From assembly GCA_026710155.1 (NCBI GenBank), contig JAPORQ010000046.1:1-64000 (forward strand): a stretch of 64,000 nucleotides of DNA, given 5' to 3'. A model generated the notes under the pieces. That model ran no database searches. It was given only the letters and a program-made list of their open reading frames with translations, and had not been told where the DNA came from. The translations under genes were made by a program, and so were the position numbers. Each line of letters begins with the position of its first letter. Position 1 is the stretch's first letter. This stretch comes from Paracoccaceae bacterium (GTDB lineage Bacteria > Pseudomonadota > Alphaproteobacteria > Rhodobacterales > Rhodobacteraceae). Of the stretch, positions 9,600 through 18,767 are shown in pieces.

Positions 9600-10469
9600 T
9601 CAAATAATCCAGCACTTGGGTATGACACCCTTATTCAGATGTTTTAGTATCGGTATCAGATTGGAGCGCAATTCATCACTGTCTTTGGCCAGCAGGCGCA
9701 TGTTCAGTACATCATCATGGATCAGACTGACTCCTGCATGGCGCGGCAACATTCGATGGAGGAGGTCCCTTTTGGCATCCGCATCATCTGCCACATAAAC
9801 CAAGGAAGCCATCGTGTGGGCACCAACAGCTATACCAAGTCGATTCAACGTTGCCTGCACATCCGATTGCAATCCAATGCGCTCCAGGAAAATCGGGTTT
9901 CCATCTCGCCTTATTTCAATACAGTCCAGGAACGAGGCACAATGCAGTGCCTCTCCCATTTCGAATCGCCCGAATACCAAAGGCTCTGCCATCAACAATT
10001 TGGCATCTTCTGACAAATCAATTGTCAATGATCGGTTCAGGCAACAACCATCAAAGAGAATGGTCTCTTGTGGCAGCCAGTTTATTCTTGCTCCCTTTTC
10101 CACTTCCAGATGGGCATGAACCTGTCCCGTCTCTCCCGGCAGGGCGCGATAGATACGCTCGGCAGCCTGGGTAGTGAGAGTCAATGTTGTCCTTGGCTCC
10201 GCTCGTACCGAAAGTGAGAAATGATCGCCCCCCGTGACACCACCTGCGCAATTCAACAGGACAGCTTCCAATGAAGCACCATCACGACGCGGAAAAAGGC
10301 ACTTTAACGAACCTGATTGTCGTAATCTCCTTATTGCGGATTGCCCATCTCGTGCTTTGGTTTCAAGTACAACTTCGCCCTTGGCCCGTTCCAATATTGA
10401 TTCGAGGCGAATCATGTCAATCAAATCATGCCTGGTCTCAAAATCACAGGTATTCACATTGTACTCCAT
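9600..10469 (-). CDS. ureD: Urease accessory protein UreD
   Basis: Scaffold that binds apo-urease and recruits UreF and UreG for nickel insertion. Signs are [18 protein letters not shown] near residue 70, [10 protein letters not shown] and [10 protein letters not shown]. 289 residues. First gene of the operon, giving the order ureD-A-B-C-E-F-G common in alphaproteobacteria. The exact start (10469, or an in-frame ATG about 18 codons later) is not settled. No urea transporter is adjacent. Confidence 0.94.
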   Translation of the reverse strand: MEYNVNTCDFETRHDLIDMIRLESILERAKGEVVLETKARDGQSAIRRLRQSGSLKCLFPRRDGASLEAVLLNCAGGVTGGDHFSLSVRAEPRTTLTLTTQAAERIYRALPGETGQVHAHLEVEKGARINWLPQETILFDGCCLNRSLTIDLSEDAKLLMAEPLVFGRFEMGEALHCASFLDCIEIRRDGNPIFLERIGLQSDVQATLNRLGIAVGAHTMASLVYVADDADAKRDLLHRMLPRHAGVSLIHDDVLNMRLLAKDSDELRSNLIPILKHLNKGVIPKCWII

Positions 10470-10799
10470 TGAGGGGAAATTCGCCTAAAGTTACCATAAT
10501 AATCATTGTGCCATGTGTTGTTGTTCAAATTTTTTTGAATAATTTTTCTCACAATCTCTAGGCACATTGTAACAATTTTTTCCATCATTTGAATTTTCTC
10601 AACAATTTTACCTGCCCGACAGTTTTTCAAATTAAAACCATTGCTTTTCCTAATATTCTTTTTGTCCGATGCAAACTGCCGTATCCATCAATAGGGAAAC
10701 CAATTGAAATTTAATTGAATTTGGTGTTTTTCTTTGCAAGGATTTAAATTTTAATTTTCAGAAAACATTATTTATCGAGAGCATTTCAGGGAGGTTTTC
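10470..10799. promoter_or_regulatory. Divergent promoter region ureD / mttB-like
   Basis: 330 very AT-rich bases between two divergent transcription units. A clear ribosome binding site AGGGAGG (about 10788-10794) serves the methyltransferase gene. Repeated runs such as TTTAATTGAATTT are visible, but I cannot name a regulator or fix the -35 and -10 boxes. Confidence 0.5.
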
Positions 10800-12350
10800 A
10801 TGCCTAGCAGGAGAAGGGGAAGAAGCGGCGGAAGGGCGGCAAACATTCATCTTCGCAGTACAAGGCTATTTGATCAGATGCCTTGGCGAATTCCCCATAA
10901 CCCCGATAAACCCACCGAACCTCTGGATGAGGAGGGAATTCTATGTATCCATGAAACTGCGCTCCAGATAATGGAAAATATCGGGATCGAGTTTTTGAAT
11001 GAAGAAGCCAGGATCATTTTTAAAGAGGCAGGATGTGGTGTTGAGGGAACGAATGTAAGATTGGGACGGGACTTTGTCATGGAAATGATAAAGCACTGTC
11101 CCGAAGAGTTCACCATTACACCCCGGAATCCTGATCGTGAATTGATCGTAGGCGGCAAGAACATGCTATTTGGCTGTGTTTCCTCTCCACCAAACACCTG
11201 GGATTTGGAAAATGGCAAGCAGGTGGGAAATCAGGAATATTTTCGCAATTTTCTCAAGTTGGCCCAATATTTCAACTGCATTCATTTTGTTTGTGGATAT
11301 CCAGTTGAACCGGTGGATATACACCCCTCGATAAGACATCTCGATTGTTTGTACGATAAACTCACAATGACGGATAAGGTAGCACATGCCTATTCATTGG
11401 GGCGTGAAAGGGTTGAGGATGTCATGGAAATGGTCAGGATTGCCAGCGGACTGACCCATGAGGAGTTTGATGAAAAACCCAGAATGTTTACCAACATCAA
11501 TTCAACCTCTCCTCTCAAGCATGACTGGCCGATGATTGATGGATCCATGCGGTTGGCCAGAAGAGGGCAACCGGTGATTGTTTCCCCCTTCACCTTGGCA
11601 GGGGCAATGGCACCTGTGAGCATGGCTGGTGCCGTGGCATTATCCATGGCCGAAGGATTGGCAGCGATTGCCCTATTGGAATACATCAATCCCGGAACAC
11701 CGATTGTTTTTGGTACCTTTACCTCCAATGTTGATCTTCGTTCGGGCGCTCCAGCCTTCGGTACACCAGAGTATGTGCGGGCTACCCAGATGGCAGGTCA
11801 AATGTGTCGATTCTATGGATTGCCATTGCGGGCAAGTAATGCATGTGCAGCTAATGTTCCGGATGGTCAGGCCATGTGGGAAAGCATGAATTCCATGTGG
11901 TCGGCGGTCCAGTCCCAGGTGAATATGGTTTATCATTCTGCAGGATGGCTTGAAGGAGGTTTGATTTCCAGCCCGGAAAAGTTCATCATGGATTGTGAAA
12001 CCCTTCAACAGTTCCAGCGCTACTTTGAGAAGACGGTTTATGGAACCGAAGAAAAGGATTTGGCTTTGGAAGCCATTTCCGAGGTTGGTTCCAGCGGGCA
12101 TTTTTTTGGTGTACAACATACACAGGAAAGGTACACAACCGCGTTTTATGAGCCATTCCTGAGCAATTGGCAAAATTATGAGGCTTTTGAACTTGGTGGT
12201 GGAGTGTGGACAACTGAAAGAGCCCATAAGCTGTATAAGCAAATCTTGGATGATTTTAAACCACCTGCCGTTGATCCAGCCATTGATGAAGAACTAACCG
12301 AATTCGTCGAGAGAAGGAAGGCTGAGGGCGGGGCTGCAACCGATTTTTGA
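10800..12350 (+). CDS. Trimethylamine methyltransferase (MttB) family protein, non-pyrrolysine
   Basis: 516-residue TIM-barrel methyltransferase of the MttB superfamily. Characteristic stretches are ETALQIMENIGIEFLNEEA near residue 60, SPFTLAGAMAPVSMAGAV, and GTPEYVRATQMAGQMCRFYGLP. The frame is continuous with no in-frame amber codon, so it belongs to the non-pyrrolysine branch. Characterised members demethylate quaternary amines such as glycine betaine (MtgB), proline betaine (MtpB) or carnitine (MtcB) with a corrinoid partner. No corrinoid protein or activator is adjacent, so the substrate and methyl acceptor are unknown. The Arg-rich N-terminus (PSRRRGRSGGRA) is often seen in alphaproteobacterial homologues. 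It stands alone, divergent from urease. Confidence 0.85.
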   Translation: MPSRRRGRSGGRAANIHLRSTRLFDQMPWRIPHNPDKPTEPLDEEGILCIHETALQIMENIGIEFLNEEARIIFKEAGCGVEGTNVRLGRDFVMEMIKHCPEEFTITPRNPDRELIVGGKNMLFGCVSSPPNTWDLENGKQVGNQEYFRNFLKLAQYFNCIHFVCGYPVEPVDIHPSIRHLDCLYDKLTMTDKVAHAYSLGRERVEDVMEMVRIASGLTHEEFDEKPRMFTNINSTSPLKHDWPMIDGSMRLARRGQPVIVSPFTLAGAMAPVSMAGAVALSMAEGLAAIALLEYINPGTPIVFGTFTSNVDLRSGAPAFGTPEYVRATQMAGQMCRFYGLPLRASNACAANVPDGQAMWESMNSMWSAVQSQVNMVYHSAGWLEGGLISSPEKFIMDCETLQQFQRYFEKTVYGTEEKDLALEAISEVGSSGHFFGVQHTQERYTTAFYEPFLSNWQNYEAFELGGGVWTTERAHKLYKQILDDFKPPAVDPAIDEELTEFVERRKAEGGAATDF

Positions 12351-12698
12351 TTGATTATAAGGATACCCGTTACAATTTGTTGCGTGCTAGTTTGCAAGTA
12401 ATATGCAGAGCAAAAAGAATAAGTCTCAATTTACTTAAGGAGCAGTTATATTGTCATTCCAACGAAGTTTTCATCGGTTTATGAGGATTTTGTTACTGAT
12501 TGGTCAAACCTTACTTTGTTGAATTGGTATAAGATATATCTCCCACCCGGTATATCTCTGACAAACCACTTTTACAGGCGTAATAAGAGATAACACCTTA
12601 TTTTGAAATTCGTTGCATCAAAGATGTTGAATGTGAGTTGCTATGTCCCGGGGCTGAAATTCTAGGTGTGGATTGATGGCGTTCGATCCCCATATCCT

Positions 12699-13244
12699 TT
12701 AATTTGGGGAATATATACTTGTCTCCCCTGATTTCAGCCCCTTTTCCGGTTGACTCGCGGTTCCTTGCCCGGGATTGAAAACCCATGCGATTCCTGATGA
12801 CGGGTCGGCTTGAAAATTCCCCGTCCATGGGCGTCCTTGACGCGAGCTCACATCTGATGGTCCGTCCGGCAAGATTGTGTCCGTTGCGTTGACGGTGCCC
12901 GCACCCCTTGGGTCTTCGGCACCTGTCCGCGTGGTGTCAACGGTCAGATTGACGGGGAATGCGCCGGTCGTTCCGCCGTCGCCGATGTGCCCGTGCAGGA
13001 ACGAACAGGTGATTCGGGTATGGCTGTTCGTTCCTGTCGGTTGACCGCCCGCGCCATTGATGACGGAGGAAGGGCCGACATGGGGCGGGCCACCTCGATG
13101 GACATGTCCACTACCGCAAGCCGGTTGGCCGCAGGGCCCGGTCGCGTTGACTGTCGCCGCCGATTGACAAGGGGGAGGGGTGAATCCGGCTGGCAACGGA
13201 ATGTTCCCGACCGGCGCACGGCCGGTGCCGGGATGATGGCACAT
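12699..13244 (-). CDS. Possible continuation of the exported protein in another frame
   Basis: Open frame of about 180 codons just downstream of the exported-protein gene, same strand. By eye, a segment like ITCSFLHGHIGDGG followed by FPVNLTVDTT resembles the repeated beta-sandwich of secreted DUF11-type proteins. It could be a frameshifted C-terminal domain or chance reading of GC-rich DNA, where frames stay open easily. Its 3' end runs through the element's left end. Weak call. Confidence 0.25.
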   Translation of the reverse strand: MCHHPGTGRAPVGNIPLPAGFTPPPCQSAATVNATGPCGQPACGSGHVHRGGPPHVGPSSVINGAGGQPTGTNSHTRITCSFLHGHIGDGGTTGAFPVNLTVDTTRTGAEDPRGAGTVNATDTILPDGPSDVSSRQGRPWTGNFQADPSSGIAWVFNPGQGTASQPEKGLKSGETSIYSPN

Positions 13245-14120
13245 CCCGAATCTCCTGCCCCGGCATGGGGGAACGGATCAATCGCCGCTACACGTCAACT
13301 GCCGCCTGATCCACAACTGTTGGTGCCGAAATTCCACGTTTCAGCCGTTCCCTGGTATTTGCATCGGAAGCACTGCCTGACCAGATCCAGTGAAGTTTCC
13401 GCTCCGCAGCCGGCGCCCAGCGGTGTCCACGCAGGGGACGCGGGCGGATTGGGATCGGCCGGCGTTCTGAACCAAACTGAAGCGATTGGCCTATTATAAA
13501 ATTCAGTTCCGCTGCCGGCTGAATACACGGCCAGACAATATTGTTTCTCCGGTTTCGCCCGGACCGTCTGCTGCCATGAAGTCATGGGAATGGTTGCGGT
13601 TATTCCACGTATCGCTGATTGAGGTGGCTGATCAAACAGGCAAGCCGCCTGACTTGGAATCTCGCCATACCTCAAAATATAGGGTGAAGGTGAACATTCA
13701 TCCGGGGGGATGACGGGACTTGAGTTGTTGCAAACAAAAAGATTCTGTGTGATGGCGGCATCCAAATTCACGCTGTAGTTTACCAACCATTCACGATTGC
13801 CGTTTATCGTTGCCAATTCGGTGATTTGAAAATCGCCGCCTGAATTTGGAGGGAAGCTCGTAATCATCCCCGTCTGCTGCGCCCATCCCGGCGCGGCCAT
13901 CAGGATTGCCGCCAGCATGGCGGCCAGGGCCGCTGATTTACGATGGGGGGGGGCAGAACATGGTTGTGAACATGATGTTTCTCCTTGTGCTTGGCCGCGG
14001 CCAGCGCGGCCGGATTTCAAACCGACAGATGCAGTCGTGACAGTGGCAATATAGACCTATCGCTCCACGGTGTCAAGAAAACGGTTGCAAAACCCATGGG
14101 GAAACAAGTATGTAATCACC
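12706..14120. mobile_element. 1.4 kb transposable element carrying an exported-protein gene
   Basis: The ends match over 23 bases with 4 mismatches. The left end begins GGGGAATATATACTTG and the right end, read inward, GGTGATTACATACTTG; both then run into TCCCC. A perfect 8 bp duplication TTTAATTT flanks it (12698-12705 and 14121-14128). The interior is markedly more GC-rich than its surroundings, which supports foreign origin. No transposase is visible. The right end shares about 46 bases with the element end at 59-108. It inserted between the mttB-like gene and rpmE. Confidence 0.87.
13295..13973 (-). pseudogene. Exported protein, out of frame at a 9-base C tract (phase-variable or broken)
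   Basis: A strong ribosome binding site AAGGAG (13981-13986 on the complement) lies 7 bases before the ATG at 13973 (MFTTMF). With the nine C present (G tract 13945-13953) this frame stops after about ten codons. With eight C it would read into HRKSAALAAMLAAILMAAPGWAQ, a good cleavable signal peptide, then about 200 exported residues with several Cys (FVCNNS, DECSPS, QCFRCKYQ). The longer open frame that starts at 14020 reads through the ribosome binding site and gives a poor signal peptide. No family recognised. It is the cargo of the surrounding element. Confidence 0.6.
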
Positions 14121-14351
14121 TTTAATTTTTCCCTTAATTCTACCACAGTCGTTTTGAAACTCATATCTGTGATGTTTCCATATGGTCAAGAATAAATGAA
14201 TGAACCTGTTTAACTTCACAATGAAAATTATACAGGATTATACCATAACTAAGTATGAGCACTGTGTTTAAGAAATCTCGACCAGTACATTTTTAGCAAT
14301 ATAATCTAAAAAATATGGATGTTGTATGGCTGGGAATTTGGTGGAAGGTGA
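14021..14351. other. Intergenic region downstream of rpmE
   Basis: Holds the right end of the 1.4 kb element (to 14120) and its target duplication, then about 220 AT-rich bases before the rpmE stop codon. No gene, RNA or clear terminator seen. Confidence 0.4.
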
Positions 14352-14573
14352 TTAAAACTTCAAATCACCAAATTTTTTCTTGAATTTGGAAACTCTGCCC
14401 CCAGTATCCATGAGGTGGGTACCACCGCCGGTCCAGGCCGGATGGACGGTTGGATCTATGTCCAATTGCAAAACATCGCCTTCAGAACCGTAGGTCGATT
14501 GCATTTCCAACTCATCGCCATTGGTCATTTTGACGGTGATTTTATGGTAATCGGGATGAATGTCCTTTTTCAT
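14352..14573 (-). CDS. rpmE: 50S ribosomal protein L31
   Basis: 73-residue large-subunit protein beginning [19 protein letters not shown] and containing [11 protein letters not shown] and [10 protein letters not shown]. There is no CxxC pair, so this is the zinc-independent type in alphaproteobacterial form. Ribosome binding site GGAG just upstream. Last gene of the ffh-rpsP-rplS run. Confidence 0.96.
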   Translation of the reverse strand: MKKDIHPDYHKITVKMTNGDELEMQSTYGSEGDVLQLDIDPTVHPAWTGGGTHLMDTGGRVSKFKKKFGDLKF

Positions 14574-14585
14574 GTTCCTGACTCC

Positions 14586-14972
14586 TTATGTTGTTTCTCT
14601 TTTGGGCCGGTAATTGGTCTTTTCAGCAATCCTTGCTGCCTTGCCCCTGCGATTTCTCAAATAATAAAGTTTGGCCCGACGAACCTTGCCCCTGCGGACA
14701 ACGGTAATCGAGTCGATATTGGCAGAATGAAGCGGAAATACCCTTTCCACACCTTCTCCAAAGGAAATTTTCCTTACTGTAAAAGTGCCATCAATCCCAT
14801 TGCCACCCTTGCGGGCAATACAAACACCCTCATAGTTTTGCACACGGGTTCTAGCACCTTCGGTAACCTTGAACCCAACTCTGACAGTATCACCGGCCTT
14901 GAAATCAGGTGTCTCTTTTTTCTGTTTCAATGCTTCCAGTTGTCGATCATTAAATTTTGCAATCAAATCCAT
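14586..14972 (-). CDS. rplS: 50S ribosomal protein L19
   Basis: Protein at the interface of the ribosomal subunits. 128 residues starting [20 protein letters not shown], with the core [13 protein letters not shown] and the ending [14 protein letters not shown]. Ribosome binding site AAGGAT 6 bases upstream. Twelve bases separate it from rpmE. Confidence 0.97.
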   Translation of the reverse strand: MDLIAKFNDRQLEALKQKKETPDFKAGDTVRVGFKVTEGARTRVQNYEGVCIARKGGNGIDGTFTVRKISFGEGVERVFPLHSANIDSITVVRRGKVRRAKLYYLRNRRGKAARIAEKTNYRPKRETT

Positions 14973-15030
14973 GGTTTTATCCTTCCAGCTTGTACTTACT
15001 TGGCCCTACCATAATTCATCAAATGTTGGC

Positions 15031-15738
15031 TTAGGCCTTTTGTTCACAATATTTTTGCCAAAGATCCGGCCTTCTGAGCCTGGTTAGTTCTTCAGCTTTC
15101 GACTTTCTCCATTGTGCAATATTTTCATGGTGTCCAGTTAACAGTATTTCAGGAACCGAAAGGCCATTCCATACCCTCGGCCGAGTGTAATGTGGATGTT
15201 CCAACAAACCGCATGTAAATGATTCATTTTCGGTTGATTCAAAATTTCCCAAAACATTCGGTATAAGTCTCACAGTGGCTTCAATCAAGGCCTGCGCTGC
15301 AATTTCCCCACCAGAAAGCACAAAATCCCCCATGGAAATCTCTTCTGCCCCGGTTGCCTGGAAAAAGCGTTCATCCACACCCTCATAACGACCACAAATT
15401 AATGTTATCCCCTTGCAGGAAGACCATTTCTTTGCTGTGGACTGGTCAAACAACTTTCCCCTAGGCGATAGAAATACAACTGGCCATGAATCAGGCTTCT
15501 TGTCAATCTTGTCCTGCGTGGATTGTAAGGCGGCTGCCAATATATCCGGTTTGATAACCATGCCCGGACCACCTCCAACTGGAGTGTCATCAACTGATCT
15601 GTGCACTCCAGCGCCAAACTCCCTCAAGTCAGTGGTTTCAAGATTCCAGGATTTGCCCAAGGCCTTGCCCACAAGGGAGCTGCCCAGGACTCCAGGGAAA
15701 ACCTCGGGAAATAGGGTGATGATCTTTGCCGTCCACAT
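15031..15738 (-). CDS. trmD: tRNA (guanine-N1-)-methyltransferase TrmD
   Basis: Methylates G37 of tRNAs reading CNN codons with S-adenosylmethionine. The knotted SPOUT fold is marked by GGGPGMVIKPD, CGRYEGVDERF and EISMGDFVLSGGE. I start it at the ATG 15738 (MWTAKIITLFPEVFPG), the conserved family start; a start ten codons earlier would not be ATG. 235 residues. Confidence 0.96.
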   Translation of the reverse strand: MWTAKIITLFPEVFPGVLGSSLVGKALGKSWNLETTDLREFGAGVHRSVDDTPVGGGPGMVIKPDILAAALQSTQDKIDKKPDSWPVVFLSPRGKLFDQSTAKKWSSCKGITLICGRYEGVDERFFQATGAEEISMGDFVLSGGEIAAQALIEATVRLIPNVLGNFESTENESFTCGLLEHPHYTRPRVWNGLSVPEILLTGHHENIAQWRKSKAEELTRLRRPDLWQKYCEQKA

Positions 15739-15776
15739 AATGATCTCACCCAACGACGATATAACCACAATTGTAA

Positions 15777-16349
15777 TCAGAGATAGCTCTCAACATTTTC
15801 CACTACCAAATATCCGAGAGGAATTTCAACCGATACGATGTTTTCCTTGTTAAAGGGGATGAAAACCTTGTTACCGGAATCTTCCAGAAAAAGTTCCATC
15901 AGGTCGCCGGCCCCGAAATTGTTCATTGAAATCACATGTCCAATGCACTTGCCATCTGAATCCATGGCCCGCAAGTTCTGTAAATCTGAATAATAGTACT
16001 CGTTGTCTTCCAACTCAGGAAACTCTTCCCGATTGGCGAACAATTTTGTACCCTTCAATTGTTCTGCCTGCTTACGTGAATTAACCCCATGTATTCTTGC
16101 GACGAACTCTTCTCCAGCCTTGATCAAACCTTCAAGCCGATAGTTAGTACTTCCACTTTCAGAATAGAGACATGAAAAGGACGCAATGTTTTCGGGATCA
16201 AGGCAAAAACTTCGCAATTTTATATTGCCTTTCGTACCGTAGGGATGTCCCAATACACCAACCCAAACGAGTTGACGGTTTTCAAGGGCAGCGGTTTGTG
16301 AATTTTGAACGTCCAACATTGTCAAATTCCAGCCTTCCGAAAGTATCAT
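15777..16349 (-). CDS. rimM: 16S rRNA processing protein RimM
   Basis: Assists maturation of the 30S subunit head and binds S19. The N-terminal barrel begins at WVGVLGHPYGTKGNIKLRSF near residue 30; the C-terminal PRC-barrel has FNKENIVSVEIPLGYLVVE. The start may instead be the ATG at 16319 (MLDVQNS), which would bring the length to about 180. Lies between rpsP and trmD as usual. Confidence 0.94.
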   Translation of the reverse strand: MILSEGWNLTMLDVQNSQTAALENRQLVWVGVLGHPYGTKGNIKLRSFCLDPENIASFSCLYSESGSTNYRLEGLIKAGEEFVARIHGVNSRKQAEQLKGTKLFANREEFPELEDNEYYYSDLQNLRAMDSDGKCIGHVISMNNFGAGDLMELFLEDSGNKVFIPFNKENIVSVEIPLGYLVVENVESYL

Positions 16350-16366
16350 CCACTTTTGGAGGGTGA

Positions 16367-16687
16367 TTAGGAGGTGGCGGATTCCTGTGCCTGTTTTCGA
16401 GGAATGGCCTTTTTGGGATTGTTTCTTGTCTTGGACTCCAATACACCCTTGGCCTCAAGAAAACGGCTGATACGATCGGTGGGAATGGCTCCTTGACCTA
16501 TCCAGTGCTGGATTCGTTCAACATCCATCTTTACACGATTGGGATCGTCCTTGTTCAAAAGTGGGTTATAAGTACCCAGTTTTTCAATAAATCGCCCATC
16601 CCTCGGCATTCTGGAATCTGCAGCGACGATACTGTAAAAGGGGCGCTTTTTGGATCCCCCTCGGGCCAACCTGATTTTCATTGCCAT
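16367..16687 (-). CDS. rpsP: 30S ribosomal protein S16
   Basis: 106 residues; [20 protein letters not shown] is the conserved start and [11 protein letters not shown] the core. Ribosome binding site AAGGAG lies 8 bases before the ATG. The C-terminal extension rich in Lys, Ala and Gln is common in alphaproteobacteria. Confidence 0.97.
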   Translation of the reverse strand: MAMKIRLARGGSKKRPFYSIVAADSRMPRDGRFIEKLGTYNPLLNKDDPNRVKMDVERIQHWIGQGAIPTDRISRFLEAKGVLESKTRNNPKKAIPRKQAQESATS

Positions 16688-16699
16688 AATGGTAACTCC

Positions 16700-17011
16700 T
16701 TAATCTTTCTCAATGTTTGTGTTTTTACGGTGTAACTTGTGGTGTTGGATAACTTCCCTGATGATGAATTGTATTAGTTTTTTGGCGAATTCGGGATCCA
16801 GATCAGCATTTCTAGCCAGTTGATCCAACCGATCAATCTGTTTTTTTTCCCTCTCCGGATCGGAAGGCGGGAGATTATTCCTGGCTTTGAGGATACCCAC
16901 CTTCTGGGTATGTTTGAATCTTTCCCCCAAGGTATAGATCAGGATAGCATCCAACCGGTCGATGGATTCTCTGTGTTCATTCAGTTCTTTCTCAACTTGT
17001 TCTTGTTGCAT
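16700..17011 (-). CDS. Chorismate mutase (AroQ class)
   Basis: Small helical enzyme converting chorismate to prephenate for phenylalanine and tyrosine synthesis. The pattern ESIDRLDAILIYTLGERFKHTQKVGILKA followed by DPEREKKQIDRL fits the AroQ fold with catalytic Arg and Lys in helix 1. I start at MQQEQ (17011). 103 residues. Its place between ffh and rpsP is typical of Rhodobacterales, which supports the taxonomic guess. Confidence 0.88.
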   Translation of the reverse strand: MQQEQVEKELNEHRESIDRLDAILIYTLGERFKHTQKVGILKARNNLPPSDPEREKKQIDRLDQLARNADLDPEFAKKLIQFIIREVIQHHKLHRKNTNIEKD

Positions 17012-17051
17012 GGTATAAAGAGGTCCAATTATCACTAATATCCAAATGATA

Positions 17052-18494
17052 TCAACGGAAACCGCGCCTAGGCAATCCTGGCAGATTTCCCAACTGTTTC
17101 ATCATGTCAGGTGGAAGACTATTCAAATCAGGCATGTTACTTCCGTCATTGCCGGCAGGTTTTCCCTGCATGCTGCGTATCATTTCCTTCACTCTTCCAC
17201 TCTTGGACATTTGCTTGCCCAATTTGGCAGTTGTTTGATGCATTTTCAGAAGCTGGTTTATATCTGAAACGGTCAGTCCCGAACCCGCTGCGATACGCTT
17301 CTTTCTGCTGGCCTGAATGATTTTTGGATTGGCTCTTTCCTTGCGGGTCATGGAGTTGATCAAGGCAATGCTTTTTTTGATCATACCCTCATTTTGCTTG
17401 AATTGGGCGCCCGCTTTGCCCATGCCCGGAATCATTGATGCAAACTCCTGCAATCCTCCCATGTTCAACAATGAAGTGTACTGGCTACGAAGATCATTCA
17501 TGCTCAAGCGACCAGCCGCAAACCTTCTAACGGTTCGATTCATTTGCTCTTCTTCGAAAACCTGTGAGGCCTTTTCCACGAGGCTTACAATATCACCCAT
17601 ACCCAATATCCGACCAGCGATTCTCTGCGGATCAAATACTGAAAAATCTTCCAGTTTTTCACCTGTACCCATGAATTTGATCGGTTTTTGAGTAACGGCC
17701 CTCATGCTGAATGCGGCACCACCTCGGCCATCACCATCCATCCGTGTCAGAACAACCCCGCTGACACCAATCTTGGTGTCAAATTCCCTGGCTATGTTGA
17801 CGGCATCCTGACCAGTCAATCCATCAACCACCAAAAGGGTTTCCTTGGGATTGGAAATGTTTCTTACGGCAACGACTTCATCCATCAGGTCATTATCGAT
17901 ATGGAGGCGACCTGCAGTATCAAGCAAAACGACATCATACCCATTGGTCTTGGCCGTGAACCTAGCTCTGTTGGCAATCTGGGTGGCGTCCTGGCCAGAT
18001 ACAATTGGCAGGGTTTCGATTTCGGCCTGTTTGCCCAGAATGGCAAGTTGTTCCATCGCAGCCGGCCTTCTTGTATCAAGTGAGGCCATCAGAACTTTCT
18101 TTTTCTGGGTTTCCTTGAGGTGTATGGCAAGTTTGGCGGTGGAGGTGGTCTTACCCGAACCCTGGAGACCCACAACCAGAATGGCGGCGGGTGGTGAGGC
18201 TATATTAAGTTGCCCATCACCGGAGCCATCGCCTGCGAGGATTTTAACCAATTCATCATGTACGATTTTTACAACAAGCTGGCCGGGTGTGATCGAGCCA
18301 AGCACAGCTTGGCCTGTGGCCTTGCGATGGAGAGTGCGCATGAAGGATTTGATGACCGGGAGCGAGACATCAGCTTCCAACAATGAAATTCGAATTTCCC
18401 GTAGGGCACTGGTTACATCCTGCTCACTCAGGGTACCCTTTTTGTTAAGACCCTGGAAAACGGATGAGAAACTGCCTGACAATGTTTCAAACAT
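17052..18494 (-). CDS. ffh: Signal recognition particle protein Ffh
   Basis: GTPase that binds signal sequences and 4.5S RNA and targets ribosomes to FtsY. N domain at residues 1-90, G domain with GLQGSGKTTSTAKLA, LLDTAGRL and LTRMDGDGRGGAA, then the Met-rich M domain ending with MPDLNSLPPDMMKQLGN. 480 residues. First gene of the run down to rpmE. Confidence 0.97.
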   Translation of the reverse strand: MFETLSGSFSSVFQGLNKKGTLSEQDVTSALREIRISLLEADVSLPVIKSFMRTLHRKATGQAVLGSITPGQLVVKIVHDELVKILAGDGSGDGQLNIASPPAAILVVGLQGSGKTTSTAKLAIHLKETQKKKVLMASLDTRRPAAMEQLAILGKQAEIETLPIVSGQDATQIANRARFTAKTNGYDVVLLDTAGRLHIDNDLMDEVVAVRNISNPKETLLVVDGLTGQDAVNIAREFDTKIGVSGVVLTRMDGDGRGGAAFSMRAVTQKPIKFMGTGEKLEDFSVFDPQRIAGRILGMGDIVSLVEKASQVFEEEQMNRTVRRFAAGRLSMNDLRSQYTSLLNMGGLQEFASMIPGMGKAGAQFKQNEGMIKKSIALINSMTRKERANPKIIQASRKKRIAAGSGLTVSDINQLLKMHQTTAKLGKQMSKSGRVKEMIRSMQGKPAGNDGSNMPDLNSLPPDMMKQLGNLPGLPRRGFR

Positions 18495-18767
18495 TGTAAC
18501 TATTCCTTATCCACAAACTATAATTTTCAACAAACGACAAATGCACCCGCGGGCGAAACTCGCTGACGGATGGCGATTCTGGATTTTACCTCGAACCGAA
18601 AAACTACAACTACTGAGGTGTAGCCCATATATAGGAACATTCCAACATGAAATCAAACCCTGCAAACCAAAATTAATTTGCATGGTTTTTTTGATTCCCA
18701 TTGGATGCACAATTTGCAGATTCAAAGAATGTGGGTACAATTGATGGAAGTTTCGAAATGAGTATCT

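Noticed and set aside
13486..13713. Plus-strand frames within the GC-rich element
   Set aside because: GC-rich DNA keeps many frames open; the minus-strand frame has a signal peptide and a strong ribosome binding site, the plus frames have neither.
18507..18740. 77-codon minus-strand frame upstream of ffh
   Set aside because: No family, no ribosome binding site; it occupies the divergent promoter region between ffh and the EamA gene.
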